A stretch of 8,494 nucleotides of DNA, from positions 1 through 8,494 of the forward strand of contig DLFY01000027.1 of the NCBI GenBank assembly GCA_002482415.1. Reading direction: 5' to 3'. The position numbers and the translations under genes were made by a program. Source of the stretch: Phycisphaerales bacterium UBA7708. GTDB lineage: Bacteria; Planctomycetota; Phycisphaerae; Sedimentisphaerales; Anaerohalosphaeraceae. Below, one piece after another: positions 7,186 through 8,494 of the stretch. The stretch's first letter is position 1, and each line of letters begins with the position of its first letter. The notes under the pieces are model-generated. The model made no database searches, was not told the origin of the DNA, and worked only from the letters and a program-made list of their open reading frames with translations.

Positions 7186-7923
7186 ATGACAGAAAAACGT
7201 TTGGCAGTAGTCACCGGAGCAGCCCGCGGTATTGGCCGGGCGATTGTTCTGGAACTTCTTAAGCAGGGACGCAAGGTTGCCGGGCTGGATTTGAATGCCC
7301 AGCAGCTTGCTGAATTGGAATCCGTGTGTAAAAACGCCGGATTCGAGGTCATTACCCGTTGTGTGGATATCACACAAACCGACAAACTGACGCAGGTATT
7401 GGAAGAACTTGCAGAGCAGAACGGGGGAATCGGTATCCTGGTCAACAATGCAGGTATTACCCGTGATAAACTGATGATTCAAATGGATGATGAGGATTTT
7501 GACCGGGTCATTAATGTCAACCTGCGGGCCGCCTTTGTCGCCACCCGCGTTGCCGCCCGTTCCATGGTCCGTAATAAATTCGGCCGGCTGGTCCATATTG
7601 CCTCGGTTGCCGGGGTGATGGGGCAGGCAGGCTCCACCAACTACGCCGCCAGCAAGGCCGGACTGATTGGCATGAGTAAATCGATTGCCCGCGAAGTCGG
7701 CAAGAAAAACGTCACATCCAACTGTATTGCCCCCGGCTTTATTATGACGGATATGACGGCTGTTTTACACGAACAGGTCAAAGAAGCGGCCATGAACGTC
7801 ATTCCGATGCGTAAATTCGGTACCCCCGAAGATGTCGCCCGCGCGGTCGCTTTCCTGGCCAGTGACGAGGCTGGCTATATTACCGGGCAGGTCCTGTGCG
7901 TGGACGGCGGAATGGCGATGTAG
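7186..7923 (+). CDS. fabG: 3-oxoacyl-ACP reductase (FabG)
   Basis: NADPH-dependent reduction of beta-ketoacyl-ACP to beta-hydroxyacyl-ACP, the first reductive step of each elongation cycle. It is a classical short-chain dehydrogenase of 245 residues (E. coli FabG has 244). The nucleotide-binding TGAARGIG motif is at the N-terminus and NNAG lies mid-protein. The catalytic tetrad is complete: Asn112, Ser140, Tyr153 and Lys157 (NYAASK). The [30 protein letters not shown] tail region is typical of FabG rather than of catabolic relatives. GGAG at 7174-7177 lies eight bases before the ATG. The gene is separated from fabD by 54 bases with no obvious promoter or terminator. It ends with TAG followed directly by in-frame TAA. 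Its position between fabD and acpP supports the FabG assignment over other short-chain dehydrogenases. Confidence 0.96.
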   Translation: MTEKRLAVVTGAARGIGRAIVLELLKQGRKVAGLDLNAQQLAELESVCKNAGFEVITRCVDITQTDKLTQVLEELAEQNGGIGILVNNAGITRDKLMIQMDDEDFDRVINVNLRAAFVATRVAARSMVRNKFGRLVHIASVAGVMGQAGSTNYAASKAGLIGMSKSIAREVGKKNVTSNCIAPGFIMTDMTAVLHEQVKEAAMNVIPMRKFGTPEDVARAVAFLASDEAGYITGQVLCVDGGMAM

Positions 7924-7940
7924 TAAGTATCCAATTGATG

Positions 7941-7989
7941 TAAGAATTTTAAAAAAAACGTTGAAAACAGGTTATCAGGCCGGTATATT
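7941..7989 (+). promoter_or_regulatory. Strong internal promoter of acpP with AT-rich upstream element
   Basis: TTGAAA at 7961-7966 and TATATT at 7984-7989 are separated by exactly 17 bp; each hexamer matches 5 of 6 consensus positions. A nearly pure A/T tract with phased T and A runs (about 7941-7958) lies directly upstream and resembles an UP element. The expected start is near 7996, giving a leader of about 64 bases. ACP is among the most abundant bacterial proteins, so a dedicated promoter inside the fab operon makes sense. It lies in the 136-base fabG-acpP gap, which holds no gene. Confidence 0.7.
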
Positions 7990-7993
7990 ACCG
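7981..7993. promoter_or_regulatory. Palindrome over the acpP -10 box, candidate operator
   Basis: CGGTA and TACCG form a perfect 5-bp inverted repeat around TAT, centred on the -10 box TATATT (7984-7989). The position suits a repressor or activator site for fatty-acid regulation. It does not resemble the Bacillus FapR operator as I know it, and no regulator gene is in view. A 13-bp palindrome of this kind can also arise by chance. Confidence 0.35.
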
Positions 7994-7995
7994 CC

Positions 7996-8009
7996 GACTG
8001 TTCGCAGTC
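7996..8009 (+). other. Hairpin at the predicted 5' end of the acpP mRNA
   Basis: GACTG and CAGTC form a perfect 5-bp stem closed by the tetraloop TTCG. It begins at about the predicted transcription start. A stem at the extreme 5' end commonly slows RNA decay, which would fit a highly expressed acpP message. The loop-closing pair is G-C rather than the extra-stable C(UUCG)G arrangement, so its stability is moderate. Confidence 0.4.
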
Positions 8010-8059
8010 AGAAACAAAATGGATTGAAAAAGTTTACTTTCGATAAAGGAGAACAGCAC

Positions 8060-8329
8060 GTGAGCGAAAATATTGATATCAAGACCGTCGAGGCCAAAGT
8101 GATTGAAATCGTCAGCGAGCAGATGGGCGTGGATAAAGCCGAAATCAGCCGCGAAACGTCTTTCATCAATGACCTCAATGCCGATTCACTGGATACAGTT
8201 GAACTGGTAATGGAGTTCGAGGATGCCTTTGATATGAGCATTCCGGACGAAGAAGCCGAAAAGATTCAGACTGTCGGCGCCGCAATCGACTACATTGTCG
8301 ATGTGATGAAGAAAAAAGGCAGCGAATAA
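8060..8329 (+). CDS. acpP: Acyl carrier protein
   Basis: Small acidic carrier of growing acyl chains for the Fab enzymes and of finished chains for PlsX. It is 89 residues starting from GTG at 8060. The start is fixed by AAAGGAG at 8045-8051, eight bases upstream; the reading frame stays open back into fabG, but that extension (to ATG 7832) is unlike any ACP and overlaps fabG out of frame. The phosphopantetheine attachment site is Ser43 in [17 protein letters not shown], and the helical segments before ([15 protein letters not shown]) and after ([20 protein letters not shown]) match the four-helix ACP fold. It lies between its own promoter and fabF, 12 bases before fabF. Confidence 0.96.
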   Translation: MSENIDIKTVEAKVIEIVSEQMGVDKAEISRETSFINDLNADSLDTVELVMEFEDAFDMSIPDEEAEKIQTVGAAIDYIVDVMKKKGSE

Positions 8330-8341
8330 GCAGGGTCAGGA

Positions 8342-8494
8342 ATGTCAAATCGTCGAGTTGTCATTACGGGCCTGGGCTGCATAACTGCACTGGGTGAAAC
8401 TGCTGAATCTTTATTTGACGCTGTGTGTCAGGCGAAAAGCGGTATATCGACTATCGAAAGCTTCGATACGTCTTTGTATCCGGTTAAATTCGGC
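8342..8494 (+). CDS. fabF: Beta-ketoacyl-ACP synthase II (FabF), 5' part only
   Basis: The first 51 codons of a condensing enzyme, cut off by the window end with the frame open. The start MSNRRVVITGLGCITALGE is the characteristic N-terminus of FabF/KAS II, which extends acyl-ACP with malonyl-ACP. The catalytic Cys-His-His residues lie beyond the window, so activity cannot be checked. A modest AGGG site at 8332-8335 lies six bases before the ATG, and the 12-base gap after acpP implies cotranscription from the acpP promoter. FabB is less likely, because acpP-fabF is the standard order. Confidence 0.92.
   Translation, partial: MSNRRVVITGLGCITALGETAESLFDAVCQAKSGISTIESFDTSLYPVKFG

Noticed and set aside
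7832..8059. Upstream extension of the acpP frame to ATG 7832
   Set aside because: The 76 extra codons overlap fabG out of frame, contain the acpP promoter region and do not resemble ACP; GTG 8060 has a strong ribosome site.

Overview
The window holds one large secreted carbohydrate-active enzyme followed by a housekeeping fatty-acid/phospholipid synthesis operon. All genes are on the + strand. The bacterium is probably Gram-negative. The gene order rpmF-plsX-fabH-fabD-fabG-acpP-fabF, together with a discoidin-bearing GH2 glycosidase, would suit the PVC superphylum, perhaps a Phycisphaerae/Sedimentisphaerales-type planctomycete. That placement is an inference from gene content and style; nothing here is a taxonomic marker strong enough to settle it.

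Region 1 (1-3819). A 201-base leader carries a plausible sigma70-type promoter. A 7+7 bp palindrome lies over its -10 box, and an 11-bp direct repeat flanks the palindrome. It precedes a 1205-residue exported GH2 glycosidase. The best start is ATG 202, behind AAGGAG. The enzyme has a signal/anchor segment, a normal N-terminal discoidin (F5/8 type C, CBM32-like) domain, and the GH2 domains with acid/base Glu818 and predicted nucleophile Glu876. A second discoidin module sits between the GH2 immunoglobulin-like domain and the catalytic barrel. Its C-terminal half comes before its N-terminal half, so it looks circularly permuted. This is the most interesting observation in the window.

Region 2 (3820-3956). 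A 137-base spacer with a small hairpin, only a weak candidate promoter, and a minus-strand open stretch of 33 codons that reads like a protein C-terminus.

Region 3 (3957-8494). A tightly packed operon. rpmF encodes ribosomal protein L32. PlsX converts acyl-ACP to acyl-phosphate for phospholipid synthesis. FabD loads malonate onto ACP, FabH starts chains, FabG reduces the beta-keto group, and AcpP is the carrier. FabF elongates chains and is cut off by the window end. All catalytic residues checked are present. A strong internal promoter (TTGAAA, 17 bp, TATATT, with an AT-rich upstream tract) precedes acpP and should give the carrier protein extra transcription.

No RNA genes, insertion sequences, CRISPR arrays, attachment sites or defence genes were seen. 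I found no new multi-gene system; the novelty is in one protein's domain architecture and in regulatory palindromes.
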